From: JAEUOS01 sp965279115
GTDB taxonomy: Bacteria > Pseudomonadota > Gammaproteobacteria > Burkholderiales > JAEUOS01
NCBI GenBank assembly: GCA_965279115.1
Contig: OZ257137.1
Coordinates: forward strand, 620,001-684,000
Reading direction: 5' to 3'
DNA length: 64,000 nt
Shown: positions 33,116-41,895 of the stretch, piece by piece
Layout of the letters: every line of letters starts with the position of its first letter
How positions within the stretch are numbered: the stretch's first letter is position 1
Notes under the pieces: generated by a model
The model's database searches: none
Told to the model about the DNA's origin: nothing
What the model saw: the letters and a program-made list of their open reading frames with translations, nothing else
Program-made: the position numbers and the translations under genes

Positions 33116-33832
33116 CTAGCGCGCCGGCAGGCAGAAAAAGCCGGCCACAGCCGCTTGTCCTGCCATGCCGGCATGTGCGATGCCATAGACCCCCAGCCCG
33201 ACGACCAGGCCGCCGGCAATGCCGCGCGCAAGGCGACCGTTACGGCTTGCCGAAAGCATGCGCATCAGGGTGCCGGCCATCAGCAGGTTGGGCAAGGTTC
33301 CCAGGCCGAAGGCGAGCATCACCGAGGCGCCGCCGGCGGCATCCCCCGCCAGAAGCGCTGTGGCCAACATGCTGTAGACCAGGCCGCAGGGTATCCAGCC
33401 CCACATCAGCCCCAGGCCAAAGGCCCGCGGCAATGTATTGGCCGGCAGGAAGCGGCCGGCGACCGGCCGGATCACGCGCCACACCCGTGCGCCGATGCGC
33501 TCGATGGCCGCGATATAACGCGTCACACCAAACAGGTACAGGCCCAGTCCGACGAGCATGACGTTGGCGACCACGTACATCGCCAGCTGCACCGGCAGAA
33601 GATCGTTGAGAAACATCGCCATCGAGCCGGCCACGCCCGCGACGGCGCCGGCCACTGTGTACACGGCGATGCGCCCGCCATTGAACGCCAGTTGCAGCGA
33701 CCATGGCGCCTTGCCGCCGGTATGTCCCGCGGACAAGGCTGTGACAATGCCCCCGCACATGCCGGCGCAATGCACGCCGCCAAGCAGCCCGACCATGAAG
33801 ATCGCGCCGAGCGCAGCCAGGCTCAGGGTCAT
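33116..33832 (-). CDS. TauE/SafE-family membrane protein of the cbb3 cluster
   Basis: A 238-residue integral membrane protein with about six helices and the short motif VHCAGMCGGIV in the first helix (Cys-x3-Cys after His). This is characteristic of the subgroup of 'sulfite exporter TauE/SafE' proteins found next to cbb3 oxidase genes, where a role in copper supply or cofactor handling is suspected. It follows hemN on the minus strand with a 10-bp gap. Name and sulfite transport should not be taken literally. Confidence 0.8.
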   Translation of the reverse strand: MTLSLAALGAIFMVGLLGGVHCAGMCGGIVTALSAGHTGGKAPWSLQLAFNGGRIAVYTVAGAVAGVAGSMAMFLNDLLPVQLAMYVVANVMLVGLGLYLFGVTRYIAAIERIGARVWRVIRPVAGRFLPANTLPRAFGLGLMWGWIPCGLVYSMLATALLAGDAAGGASVMLAFGLGTLPNLLMAGTLMRMLSASRNGRLARGIAGGLVVGLGVYGIAHAGMAGQAAVAGFFCLPAR

Positions 33833-33842
33833 CGAAACACGC

Positions 33843-35240
33843 TCAGATCATCCGGGAATAGCGGTTGCGCATCTGGTCGGATTGCAGATAGCGGTCAAAG
33901 GGCATGGCGATGCCGCGCAGGAAAAAGCGGCCTTTCGGCGTCACCGTGATGTCCGATTGTGTCACTTCCACCAGGCCCGCGCGCTCGAACGACGCCAGTT
34001 CCCCGAGTTCAGGCGCGAAATACTCGCGAAAGTCGATCAGGTAGGCGATGTCGATCGACTCGAACGACACCCGGCCCTGGCACATCAGGCCCATGATCAC
34101 GGCGCGACGCACCAGGTCATCGGAGGTCAACTCGATGCCGCGCGTGACCGGCAGGCGCCCCTGGTCAAGGCAATCATAGTATTCGTCGAGCGTACGCACG
34201 TTCTGGCCATAAACCGGGCCGATCTTGCTGATCGACGAAACCCCCAGGGCGACCAGATCGCACTCCGATTGCGTGGTGTAACCCTGGAAATTGCGGTGCA
34301 GGCGCCCGGAGCGCAGCGCCAACGCGAGTTCATCGTCCGGCTTGGCAAAGTGGTCCATGCCGATATACACGTATCCGGCCTCCAGAAGCCTTCGGACCGC
34401 CAGCAGGAACAGGTTGAGCTTGGTTTCACCGGTCGGCATGTCATGGTCGGCAATGCGCCGTTGCGGCTTGAATCGGGCCGGCAGATGCGCGTAGCTGTAC
34501 AAGGCGATGCGCTCGGGCGATTCGCGGATGACTTCATCCAGGGTATCCGAGAACGTGCGCTCGTCCTGCCGCGGCAGGCCGTAGATGAGGTCGAAATTGA
34601 CCGACGAAAACCCGGCCGCGCGCGCCGCCGCCAGAACCTCCCGGGTCAACGCCATCGGCTGGATGCGGTTGATCGCCTTCTGCACCTCCGGGCTGGTGTC
34701 CTGGATGCCCAGGCTCATGCGATTGAAGCCGAGCCTGGCCAGCAACTCGATGGTCGCGCCGTCGGCGGTGCGCGGATCGACTTCAATGGCATATTCGCCG
34801 TCCGGCGCGAAGTCGAACTGGGCGCGCAACATGCCCATCAGGTCGGTCAGTTCGGGATGCGAGAGGAAGGTCGGCGTGCCGCCGCCCCAATGCAACTGCG
34901 TGATGCGTCGTTCGCCGGACAGGTGCTCGACCTGCAGCGCGATCTCCTTTTCAAGGTAGCGCAGGTACTTGGCGGAACGCGAATGGTCCTTGGTGATCAC
35001 CTTGTTGCAGGCGCAGTAGTAGCAGATCGATGAGCAGAACGGCAGGTGCACATAAAGGGACAGCGGGCGCGAAATGCCGCCAATATTGCGCTTGGACAGC
35101 CACGCCGCATAAGCGGCCGCGTCGAACGCCTCGACGAAGCGGTCGGCGGTCGGATAGGACGTGTAGCGCGGTCCTGAAGTATCGAAGCGAACGATCAGGT
35201 CACGATCGATTTCCATCGGGGATTTGGATTTGAGCAGCAT
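33843..35240 (-). CDS. hemN: Oxygen-independent coproporphyrinogen III oxidase
   Basis: 465-residue radical SAM enzyme converting coproporphyrinogen III to protoporphyrinogen IX without oxygen. The cluster motif is FCSSICYYCACNK (Cx3Cx2C), preceded by SLYVHLPF; the HemN C-terminal domain is complete. ATG 35240 is used (MLLKSKSP...); ATG 35216 is also possible. It is divergent from fnr with an FNR site at 35302-35315 and CATAGT at 35275-35280 in the -10 position, so activation at low oxygen is likely. It supplies heme for the cbb3 oxidase genes nearby. Confidence 0.95.
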   Translation of the reverse strand: MLLKSKSPMEIDRDLIVRFDTSGPRYTSYPTADRFVEAFDAAAYAAWLSKRNIGGISRPLSLYVHLPFCSSICYYCACNKVITKDHSRSAKYLRYLEKEIALQVEHLSGERRITQLHWGGGTPTFLSHPELTDLMGMLRAQFDFAPDGEYAIEVDPRTADGATIELLARLGFNRMSLGIQDTSPEVQKAINRIQPMALTREVLAAARAAGFSSVNFDLIYGLPRQDERTFSDTLDEVIRESPERIALYSYAHLPARFKPQRRIADHDMPTGETKLNLFLLAVRRLLEAGYVYIGMDHFAKPDDELALALRSGRLHRNFQGYTTQSECDLVALGVSSISKIGPVYGQNVRTLDEYYDCLDQGRLPVTRGIELTSDDLVRRAVIMGLMCQGRVSFESIDIAYLIDFREYFAPELGELASFERAGLVEVTQSDITVTPKGRFFLRGIAMPFDRYLQSDQMRNRYSRMI

Positions 35241-35301
35241 CTCGCGCGAACCTGTTCGGATTTCGGATTAGCGAACTATGCCGGGCCGGGAAGAGGCAAC
35301 T

Positions 35302-35315
35302 TTGATCCATGTCAA
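35302..35315. promoter_or_regulatory. FNR-binding site between hemN and fnr
   Basis: TTGAT-CCAT-GTCAA, close to the FNR consensus TTGAT-N4-ATCAA. For hemN the centre lies about 41 bp from a start site implied by CATAGT (35275-35280), the class II activator geometry. It could also serve fnr autoregulation. Confidence 0.75.
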
Positions 35316-35417
35316 TCGGGCGGAACAGGGAATCACCCAAATTGATCTGACACACGAAGTCCGGAAAAGCGCTATGCTGCGATTTGGCGCGCATTTTGCG
35401 CATTTTTGTTCGCCCAA

Positions 35418-36155
35418 ATGAATGCTCCGCTAAGCCTCGCACACCTCAAGACGGCCTGTTCGACCTGCAATCTGCGCGAACTCTGCCTGCCCGTCGGCCT
35501 GTCCCACGAGCAGCTCGAAACGCTGGACGAGCTTGTCTATACGCGCAAGCGCCTCAAGCGAGGCGAAAGCCTGTTTCGCTCCGGCGACGAGTTCCAGTCG
35601 CTGTACGCCATCCGCAGCGGTTTCTTCAAGACCCGCGTGGCCGTAAGCGACGGCCGTGACCAGGTGTCCGGATTCCAGATGGCGGGCGAACTGCTCGGCA
35701 TCGACGGCATTGGCACCGACGCCCACAATTGCGATGCGGTCGCCCTTGAGGACAGCGAAGTCTGCGTCATCCCGTACAACAAGCTCGAGGAGCTGTCGCG
35801 CAAGTTCGAGCCGCTGCAACACCATTTCCACAAGGTGATGAGCCGGGAGATCGTTCGCGACCATGGGGTGATGCTGCTCCTGGGCAGCATGCGCGCCGAA
35901 GAGCGGCTGGCGGCTTTCCTGCTCAACCTTTCGCAACGATTCACCGCGCGCGGCTATTCGGCCTCGGAGTTCATCCTGCGCATGACACGCGAGGAGATCG
36001 GCAGCTACCTGGGATTGAAGCTCGAGACGGTCAGTCGCACCTTCTCCAAGTTCCAGGACGAAGGCCTCATCAGCGTGCAGCAAAAGCATATCCGCATCAC
36101 CGACATTCCCGGCCTCAAGAAGCTGATGGGGCAAACCGGCACGGCGAGCTGCTAG
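35418..36155 (+). CDS. fnr: FNR-type oxygen-sensing transcription regulator
   Basis: 245 residues of the CRP/FNR family. Cys14, Cys17 and Cys23 (ACSTCNLRELC) plus Cys116 (SEVCVIPY) match the four [4Fe-4S] ligands of E. coli FNR, with the same 93-residue spacing between third and fourth. The cyclic-nucleotide-binding fold spans about 30-150; the recognition helix LKLETVSRTFSKF has the E..SR that reads TTGAT half-sites. ATG 35418 is chosen over TTG 35406. Four matching sites in this window form its probable local regulon. Confidence 0.95.
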   Translation: MNAPLSLAHLKTACSTCNLRELCLPVGLSHEQLETLDELVYTRKRLKRGESLFRSGDEFQSLYAIRSGFFKTRVAVSDGRDQVSGFQMAGELLGIDGIGTDAHNCDAVALEDSEVCVIPYNKLEELSRKFEPLQHHFHKVMSREIVRDHGVMLLLGSMRAEERLAAFLLNLSQRFTARGYSASEFILRMTREEIGSYLGLKLETVSRTFSKFQDEGLISVQQKHIRITDIPGLKKLMGQTGTASC

Positions 36156-36236
36156 CGGGCCGCTCCCACTCCGGGGGAGCACTACGGAAGCGCCGACAGA
36201 ACTTGCATCGGCTCCGCTGAATCGGGTCCGACGCGG

Positions 36237-36250
36237 TTGATCCACGTCAA
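36237..36250 (+). promoter_or_regulatory. FNR-binding site upstream of the universal stress gene
   Basis: TTGAT-CCAC-GTCAA with TATCAT at 36272-36277 (5 of 6 to the -10 consensus), placing the site centre about -41. The target is the usp gene starting at 36366. Just before it, GCTCCC...GGGAGC at about 36164-36180 may be a weak end-of-fnr hairpin. Confidence 0.78.
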
Positions 36251-36365
36251 CATGCCCGGATGATCGCGCAATATCATCTGTCCATACCGCATCTTGCGCA
36301 GGCGAATGCGGGTTCGCGTTCAGTGCGCCCCGAGCAGTTCACGCAATCCAACCGGAGACCACATC

Positions 36366-36812
36366 ATGTACAAGAATATCCTCGTTCCGATCGACGGCTC
36401 GCGTCTTTCCGAAAAGGCCGCCAAGGAAGCGGTCGGGCTGGCAAAAGCCGTTGGCGCGAAGATCACGCTGTTCCATTGTGTCGCTGATTTTCCTGCCCCG
36501 GTCTATGCCGAATCCGCCATCATGGCGGCCCAGGTCACCGCCGGACAATACCGCAAGGAAGCCGTCCGGCATGCCGAGGAGGTGCTTGGGAAGGCGGCCC
36601 GAAAACTCGAAGGAACCGGACTTGCCGTCGATACCCTGAATGCCGTCAACGACTTGCCTTACGAGGCGATCATCGGCGCGGCCGCCAAGAAAAAATGCGA
36701 CCTCATCGTCATGGCCTCGCATGGCCGCCGCGGATTGTCGGGTTTCCTGCTCGGCAGTGAAACCCAGAAAGTGCTCACCCATTCGAAGGTACCGGTCCTG
36801 GTCGTGCGTTGA
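36366..36812 (+). CDS. Universal stress protein (UspA family)
   Basis: 148 residues: YKNILVPIDGSRLSEKAAKEAV at the N-terminus and the ATP-binding motif ASHGRRGLSGFLLGSETQKVLTHSKVPVLVVR at the C-terminus (G-x2-G-x9-G-S/T type), so probably ATP-binding. Start set by CCGGAG upstream and homology. Under an FNR site, it is likely induced at low oxygen, as reported for Usp proteins in several bacteria. Confidence 0.92.
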   Translation: MYKNILVPIDGSRLSEKAAKEAVGLAKAVGAKITLFHCVADFPAPVYAESAIMAAQVTAGQYRKEAVRHAEEVLGKAARKLEGTGLAVDTLNAVNDLPYEAIIGAAAKKKCDLIVMASHGRRGLSGFLLGSETQKVLTHSKVPVLVVR

Positions 36813-36831
36813 GTAAACAGGCCGATCCGGC

Positions 36832-37464
36832 ATGGTCCCAAAAGTCGCGGCAACCGATCCCGGCGCATCCATGCACGCCGCGCTGGGATTCATCCAGGAC
36901 GAGCATCGCACCCTCGCGGCGGTACTGCACGGCTTGAAGTTCGTCGTGCAGGATATCCGCGCCAGCGGAAGCCAGCCCGATTTCGAACTGCTGCGCGCCC
37001 TGGTGTACTACATAGACGCCTATCCGGAGCGGCTGCATCATCCAAAGGAAGAGCAATTCCTGTTCGCACGGCTACGCGAGCGCACGGCGGATGCGAATGC
37101 CCTGCTCGACGAGTTGCGAAGCGAGCATGAAGCCGGTGAAGGCGCCATCCGCAGCCTGGAAAAGACGCTTCTGGCTTTCGAGTTCGGCGGCCAGTTCGAG
37201 GCCTTCGGTGACGCCGCGAACGCCTATGTCGACAACTATTTCAGCCACATGCACAAGGAGGAACAGCAGATTCTTCCGCTGGCGCGCAAGTGGCTGACTG
37301 CAGCAGACTGGGAAGATACCCGTGCGGCATTCGCCGCCAACACCGACCCCGCATCGGGCGGTGACGCGCCCCGCTTTCGCGCCCTGTTCTCGCGCATTGT
37401 CAACCTCGCGCCGCCACCGATAGGCGTGGGTCCGCTGTTCCCGCGCCGCAACCCGCAGCACTGA
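36832..37464 (+). CDS. Hemerythrin-like HHE domain protein
   Basis: 210 residues; a four-helix HHE domain with ligand candidates in IQDEHRTLAAVLHGL, ERLHHPKEEQFLF, LRSEHEAGEG and YFSHMHKEEQQILPLA, typical of a di-iron, oxygen- or NO-binding hemerythrin. The C-terminal 50 residues are unassigned. It starts 20 bp after usp and probably shares its FNR-controlled transcript. Role in oxygen/NO sensing or iron storage is inferred. Confidence 0.86.
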   Translation: MVPKVAATDPGASMHAALGFIQDEHRTLAAVLHGLKFVVQDIRASGSQPDFELLRALVYYIDAYPERLHHPKEEQFLFARLRERTADANALLDELRSEHEAGEGAIRSLEKTLLAFEFGGQFEAFGDAANAYVDNYFSHMHKEEQQILPLARKWLTAADWEDTRAAFAANTDPASGGDAPRFRALFSRIVNLAPPPIGVGPLFPRRNPQH

Positions 37465-37467
37465 GCG

Positions 37468-37497
37468 CGCGCCTGCCAAGCCGGTGCGCCAGGCGCG
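37468..37497. terminator. Hairpin between convergent genes (possible terminator)
   Basis: CGCGCCTG and CAGGCGCG pair perfectly across a 14-nt loop in the gap between the hemerythrin gene and the convergent 96-residue gene. No U tract on either side, so it may only be a Rho-assisted or RNA-end-protecting structure. Confidence 0.3.
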
Positions 37498-37534
37498 TGT
37501 CCGGCCTGGCCGATCGGGCCGCCGGCGATTCTCC

Positions 37535-37825
37535 TTACTGGCAGGCCTCCTGTTTGGGACAGCCCGGCGGCCGCATCGACGCATCAAGGGTGCAGCGGTT
37601 GACTTCCCATGGCGAACGGGACAGAAACACCGTCAAGGAGGATGAGCCGATGCCTACGCCCCAAAAACCGAAAAAGCCTACGGTGTAGGCCCCCATCCGG
37701 CTGATTTCAAGGTGTTCGCCGAAAAGCCAGAATTCCTGCGGGTCGAAAAGCGAGAAAAATACACCGGTAGCGGCGGCCGCCACCAGAAATGATGGCCAGA
37801 TCACCCACATGATGCGTTGTGTCAT
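37535..37825 (-). CDS. Small two-helix membrane protein at the end of the cbb3 operon
   Basis: 96 residues: helix 1 about 5-27 (MWVIWPSFLVAAAATGVFFSLF) and helix 2 about 44-66 (AYTVGFFGFWGVGIGSSSLTVFL), then a C-terminal tail with two Cys (NRCTLDASMRPPGCPKQ...). No family is recognised beyond this. It lies 52 bp after ccoH on the same strand, so it may be an accessory protein of oxidase assembly. Confidence 0.7.
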   Translation of the reverse strand: MTQRIMWVIWPSFLVAAAATGVFFSLFDPQEFWLFGEHLEISRMGAYTVGFFGFWGVGIGSSSLTVFLSRSPWEVNRCTLDASMRPPGCPKQEACQ

Positions 37826-37877
37826 TTTTGTCTCCCGATCCGCCTTGTAGTCGCCTGTTCCAAGCCCCGCCCTGGCG

Positions 37878-38393
37878 TCAAGGCGAGGTTTGCGCTGCCA
37901 ATTCCAGCCGGGCGTTCAGCGGGTCGATCCAGGCACCCGCCAGGCGCCACTCGGCGGTTTCGAGCACCGCGTTCCAGCGGCCCGCGATCTGCGCCGCTTC
38001 GATCGGCCCCTCGTAGCGGCCTTCGCCCGCATGTCGAAGTTCGATGCGCTGATCCATGCCGGCGCGGGTCGGGTGCGTCAGGCGCAGGAACATCACCGGT
38101 GGTCGCTGCATTCCGGCCAGTTCCAGCCGCAGGCGTCCCGATGAGGCGTCGAACCCGGCACTCGCCTTGAGTTCAAGCAGGCGCGCCCGCTCCTCGCGCT
38201 TGAGCGTCTTGTTGATCGCCAGGCCCTGCTTGTAGTAATCGTCAGCCACCAGCCCGTCGGTGGAACTGAACGCGAGCACGGTGGTGTACACGCCCGCAAC
38301 GATCACCGCCGCCGGGCCCGACATGAGCAGCCATGGCCAGGGTTCGCGATACCACGCCCTGGCGGGTGATTTGAGATCCGGTATGGTCTGCAT
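37878..38393 (-). CDS. ccoH: CcoH/FixH family cbb3 assembly protein
   Basis: 171 residues with one N-terminal membrane helix (WPWLLMSGPAAVIVAGVYTTVLAF) and the FixH signature VADDYYKQGLAINKTLKRE. CcoH is needed for stable assembly of cbb3 oxidase. ATG 38393 is 8 nt from AGGAG; ATG 38399 is only 2-3 nt away. It follows ccoG by 21 bp. Confidence 0.9.
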   Translation of the reverse strand: MQTIPDLKSPARAWYREPWPWLLMSGPAAVIVAGVYTTVLAFSSTDGLVADDYYKQGLAINKTLKREERARLLELKASAGFDASSGRLRLELAGMQRPPVMFLRLTHPTRAGMDQRIELRHAGEGRYEGPIEAAQIAGRWNAVLETAEWRLAGAWIDPLNARLELAAQTSP

Positions 38394-38414
38394 GTGCATA
38401 GCTCCTGTGGATGC

Positions 38415-39875
38415 CTAGCGCGGAATCAGGAAAACGGCTTTTTCCCGGACCCGTATGTCATCGTGGTTGATTGCCTGGATTTCGAACTCGATCCGGTTGG
38501 ATCCCGGCTTGCCTTTGCCCGGCGCGAGCCGCACGCGCACCGGGATGGTCTTGGTGGTCGCGCCGGGAACTTCGGCGATGGCCTCGGAGGCCACCTCCAG
38601 AGTTTCGAGTCCGGAAACGCTGATGCGGTAGCGCAGGAACTTCTCCTGCGTGTTCATCACCTGCAGGCGATAGACGTTCTCGATCATGCCGTCCTCGACG
38701 ATGCGCCCGAGCGCGCCGCGGTCGCGGATCACGTCAAGCTTGAGCGGCACCCGCACGGCCAGCGCGCCGGCGACGGCAATGACGATCGCGCCGAGTATCG
38801 TCCCGTAAACGAGGGTGCGGGGGCGCAGCATGTGGCGCCAGATCTCGCCTTGCGTCCAGTGGCCCTTGAGGGCGTTCTCGGTGGAGTAACGGATCAGCCC
38901 GCGCGCGTAGCCCATCTTGTCCATGACCTGGTCGCAGCCATCGATGCATGCCGCACAGCCGATGCATTCGTACTGCAGCCCGTTGCGGATATCGATGCCG
39001 GTAGGACATACCTGCACGCAAATACCGCAGTCGACGCAATCACCCAGGCCGGCTGCCTTGTGATCAACCTTCTTGCCGCGCGAGCCGCGCGGGTCGCCAC
39101 GCTCGCGGTCGTAGGTGATGATCATGGTGTCCTTGTCGAACATCGAGCTCTGGAAGCGCGCGTAGGGACACATGTACTTGCAAACCTGCTCGCGCATCCA
39201 GCCGGCATTGCCGTAGGTGGCAAACGCGTAGAAGAACACCCAGAAGGTCTCCCAGGGCCCGAGCGTCCAGGTCACGAATTCGGCCGCCAGCGTGCGTATC
39301 GGCGTGAAATAGCCAACGAAGGTGAAGCCGGTCCAGAGCGCGAAGATGATCCACGCGGAGTGCTTCAGGGCCTTCTTGAAAAACTTCTCGATGTCGGTTT
39401 CCTGCTTGTCCAGCCGCATGCGCGCCCCGCGGTCGCCTTCGATCTTGCGCTCGATCCAGAGGAAGATCTCGGTATAGACCGTCTGCGGGCAGGCATAGCC
39501 GCACCAAAGGCGGCCGGCGATGGTGGTGAACAGGAACAGCGAAAGCGCGCTGATGATGAGCAGCGCGGTGAGAAAAATGAAATCCTGCGGCCACAGGACC
39601 AGACCGAAAATGTAGAACTTTCGCGAAGCGAGGTCGAAAAGCACCGCTTGCCGGTCGTTCCAGGTGAGCCACGCCGTCCCGTAGAAAAGGATCTGTGTAA
39701 ACCAGACCAGACTCCACCGCCAGCCGGCGAACCATCCGTGCACCGCGCGCGGATAGATCTTCTTGCGGACCTCATAGAGCGCCTGCTCGACCTCGGTCGA
39801 TAGCTTGATGGGCTGCGCGACTACTCCGGGCGGTTGCGCAGGCAGGCTGGCAGGCAGCGGGTCGGGGCTTGTCAT
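38415..39875 (-). CDS. ccoG: CcoG/FixG cytochrome oxidase accessory ferredoxin-type protein
   Basis: 486 residues with about five membrane helices and two [4Fe-4S] motifs, CVDCGICVQVCPTGIDIRNG and CIGCAACIDGCDQVM, plus the early Cys pair in WCGYACPQTVY. A C-terminal Ig-like domain is typical. CcoG is a cupric reductase delivering Cu(I) for the oxidase. Start at ATG 39875; the frame stays open upstream through the ccoP-ccoG hairpin but without homology. Confidence 0.94.
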   Translation of the reverse strand: MTSPDPLPASLPAQPPGVVAQPIKLSTEVEQALYEVRKKIYPRAVHGWFAGWRWSLVWFTQILFYGTAWLTWNDRQAVLFDLASRKFYIFGLVLWPQDFIFLTALLIISALSLFLFTTIAGRLWCGYACPQTVYTEIFLWIERKIEGDRGARMRLDKQETDIEKFFKKALKHSAWIIFALWTGFTFVGYFTPIRTLAAEFVTWTLGPWETFWVFFYAFATYGNAGWMREQVCKYMCPYARFQSSMFDKDTMIITYDRERGDPRGSRGKKVDHKAAGLGDCVDCGICVQVCPTGIDIRNGLQYECIGCAACIDGCDQVMDKMGYARGLIRYSTENALKGHWTQGEIWRHMLRPRTLVYGTILGAIVIAVAGALAVRVPLKLDVIRDRGALGRIVEDGMIENVYRLQVMNTQEKFLRYRISVSGLETLEVASEAIAEVPGATTKTIPVRVRLAPGKGKPGSNRIEFEIQAINHDDIRVREKAVFLIPR

Positions 39876-39903
39876 GAATCCATTCCGGTCAGGGTACCTT
39901 GCA

Positions 39904-39955
39904 CGAACCCGGTCCGCGCCGCGTGCCGCCTGGCACAGGGCGCGGACCGGGTTCG
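39904..39955 (-). other. Large perfect hairpin between ccoP and ccoG
   Basis: CGAACCCGGTCCGCGCC pairs exactly with 39939-39955, and the loop forms a second GTGCC/GGCAC stem, so a roughly 22-bp structure. No U run follows on the minus strand, so it is more likely an mRNA-stabilising or processing element (or partial attenuator) within the cco transcript than a simple terminator. Confidence 0.7.
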
Positions 39956-39972
39956 CCTTGGGGTTCCCTTGC

Positions 39973-40962
39973 CTATTTCTGCGCTGCAGGCGCGGACGCC
40001 GCTTCAGGCGCCGCGGCGGGCGCAGCTGCTGCGGCAGGCGCGGGAGCGGCGGACTGCCCGCCACCCAGGCCGAACACGTAGGCCGCCAGCAGATGCACCT
40101 TGGCTTCGCCCAGGAAGTCCTTGTGGGCGGGCATCAGGTTGTTGCGCCCCTTGTTGATCATCTCCATGATGGCGTCGATACCACCCCCGTGCAACCAGAC
40201 CTTGTCGGTCAGGTTGGGCGCACCCATTGCAACGTTGCCCTTGCCGTCGGCGCCATGGCAGGCCGCGCATGCGCCAAATTTCGCCTTGCCCTGCTGCGCC
40301 GCCAGCGAATCATGGGCCGCGCCCGACAGGGAAAGCACATAGTTGGCCACGTTCCTGACATCGGCATCGCCGCCCACGGCCGCCGCCATCGGCGGCATCA
40401 CGCCGTTGCGGCCGGCGAGAATCGAGGTCTTGATCGCATCCGGCGTGCCGCCATACAGCCAGTCGCCGTCGGTCAGGTTGGGGAATCCCTTGCTGCCGCG
40501 CGCGTCCGAACCATGGCATTGCGCGCAGTAGGTAAGGAAAAGGCGCGAGCCGATTTCCTTTGCCTGCGGGTCGGCCGATACCGTCTTGACATCCTTGGCG
40601 AGGAACTGCGCGAACAGGGGGCCGTACTCGGCGTCCGCCTTCTTGACCTCGTCGGCGTACTGCCCCGCCGAACTCCAGGCGAGATTGCCCCTGAAGCTTC
40701 CGAGACCGGGATACAGGAACAGGTAGGCAAGCGCGAAAAACACGGTGATGTAGAACATCCACATCCACCAGCGCGGCAGCGGATTGTTGTACTCGCCCAG
40801 GGTTTCATCCCACGTATGCCCGGTGGTTTCGGTCTGGCCGGTCGGGTCCTTGGGCACCACCTTGCTGGAGGTGAAAAACAGCAGCACCAGGCAGATGACC
40901 AGCGCGATGACTGTCGCTGCCGAAATGTAGATACTCCAGAAGCCACTGGTGAAATCAGCCAT
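39973..40962 (-). CDS. ccoP: cbb3 oxidase subunit III, diheme cytochrome c
   Basis: 329 residues; two N-terminal membrane helices (VIALVICLVLLFFTS and MWMFYITVFFALAYLFLY) and two c-type heme motifs, CAQCH and CAACH, in separate cytochrome domains. It passes electrons from cytochrome c to CcoO. The C-terminus is Ala/Pro-rich and low-complexity. Start overlaps ccoQ by 8 bp. Confidence 0.95.
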   Translation of the reverse strand: MADFTSGFWSIYISAATVIALVICLVLLFFTSSKVVPKDPTGQTETTGHTWDETLGEYNNPLPRWWMWMFYITVFFALAYLFLYPGLGSFRGNLAWSSAGQYADEVKKADAEYGPLFAQFLAKDVKTVSADPQAKEIGSRLFLTYCAQCHGSDARGSKGFPNLTDGDWLYGGTPDAIKTSILAGRNGVMPPMAAAVGGDADVRNVANYVLSLSGAAHDSLAAQQGKAKFGACAACHGADGKGNVAMGAPNLTDKVWLHGGGIDAIMEMINKGRNNLMPAHKDFLGEAKVHLLAAYVFGLGGGQSAAPAPAAAAAPAAAPEAASAPAAQK

Positions 40963-41140
40963 GGCGAGCCCCTTTCGTCATTGTTTGGGCGGGCGGGATG
41001 GAGGTGTCATCGTCTAGCGGGATCATTGCCGCCTGCTGGAAGGACTGCCGGTTCGCCGGGGCGAGCGCCCATGCGATGATGCCGGCGAAAACGGCGAAGC
41101 TGACGATGGTCATGATGATGCGTACGGTATTGAGGTCCAC
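40955..41140 (-). CDS. ccoQ: cbb3 oxidase subunit IV
   Basis: 61 residues with one membrane helix (RIIMTIVSFAVFAGIIAWALA) and a short polar tail; small single-helix subunit stabilising the complex. Position between ccoO and ccoP is diagnostic. GGAGAG precedes its start. Confidence 0.92.
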   Translation of the reverse strand: MDLNTVRIIMTIVSFAVFAGIIAWALAPANRQSFQQAAMIPLDDDTSIPPAQTMTKGARHG

Positions 41141-41151
41141 GTTCGCTCTCC

Positions 41152-41862
41152 TTATTTCACGGACGGCGCGACGATCGCGCTGACCTTGGGCTGCGCCGCC
41201 GGATCGGGCGCCTGCGCCTTGGCGGGAGCCTGGATCTCGGCCTTGGCGGGGCTGCCTGCCTTGATCGCGGTGCCCAGCACCTGCAGGTACGCGATCAGCG
41301 CGTCCTGTTCGTTCTTGCCGGCCACTTCCTTCTCGGCACCGGAAATGTCAGCCTCGCTATACGGCACCCCGACCATGGACAGCGCCTTCATCTTCGGTGC
41401 CACACCCTTGGGGTCGATCGAATTCTTCGCCAGCCACGGATAGCCGGGCATGTTCGATTCGGGCACCACGTCGCGCGGATTGTTCAGGTGCACCCGGTGC
41501 CAATCGTCGCTGTAGCGGCCACCCACGCGCGCCAGATCCGGACCGGTACGCTTGCTGCCCCACTGGAACGGATGGTCATAGACGAACTCCCCGGCCACCG
41601 AGTAGGGGCCATAGCGCTCGGTCTCGGCGCGGAACGGCCGCACCATCTGCGAATGGCAGTTGTAGCAGCCCTCGCGGATATAGACGTCACGTCCGGTCAG
41701 TTGCAGGGCCGTATAGGGTTTCAGGCCGGTCACCGGCTCGGTGGTCGACTTCTGGAAGAACAGCGGCACGATCTCGACCAGGCCGCCTACGCTTACCGTG
41801 AGCACGACCAGCAGGATCATCAGGCCGATATTCTGCTCGATGGTTTGATGATTGATTTTCAT
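41152..41862 (-). CDS. ccoO: cbb3 oxidase subunit II, monoheme cytochrome c
   Basis: 236 residues: one N-terminal helix (NIGLMILLVVLTVSVGGLVEIV) and the heme-binding REGCYNCHSQMVRP, with the distal Met probably in ESNMPGYPWL. The last 40 residues are Ala/Pro/Lys-rich. Lies 33 bp after ccoN on the same transcript. Confidence 0.95.
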   Translation of the reverse strand: MKINHQTIEQNIGLMILLVVLTVSVGGLVEIVPLFFQKSTTEPVTGLKPYTALQLTGRDVYIREGCYNCHSQMVRPFRAETERYGPYSVAGEFVYDHPFQWGSKRTGPDLARVGGRYSDDWHRVHLNNPRDVVPESNMPGYPWLAKNSIDPKGVAPKMKALSMVGVPYSEADISGAEKEVAGKNEQDALIAYLQVLGTAIKAGSPAKAEIQAPAKAQAPDPAAQPKVSAIVAPSVK

Positions 41863-41895
41863 GTCATTTCACCTGTGATTTCTTGTCGGTAGGCA

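Noticed and set aside
33558..35033. 491-codon plus-strand frame over hemN and SafE-like gene
   Set aside because: Shadow of hemN, which has a full radical SAM motif.
35342..35355. Second TTGAT near fnr (TTGATCTGACACA)
   Set aside because: The second half-site does not match GTCAA/ATCAA.
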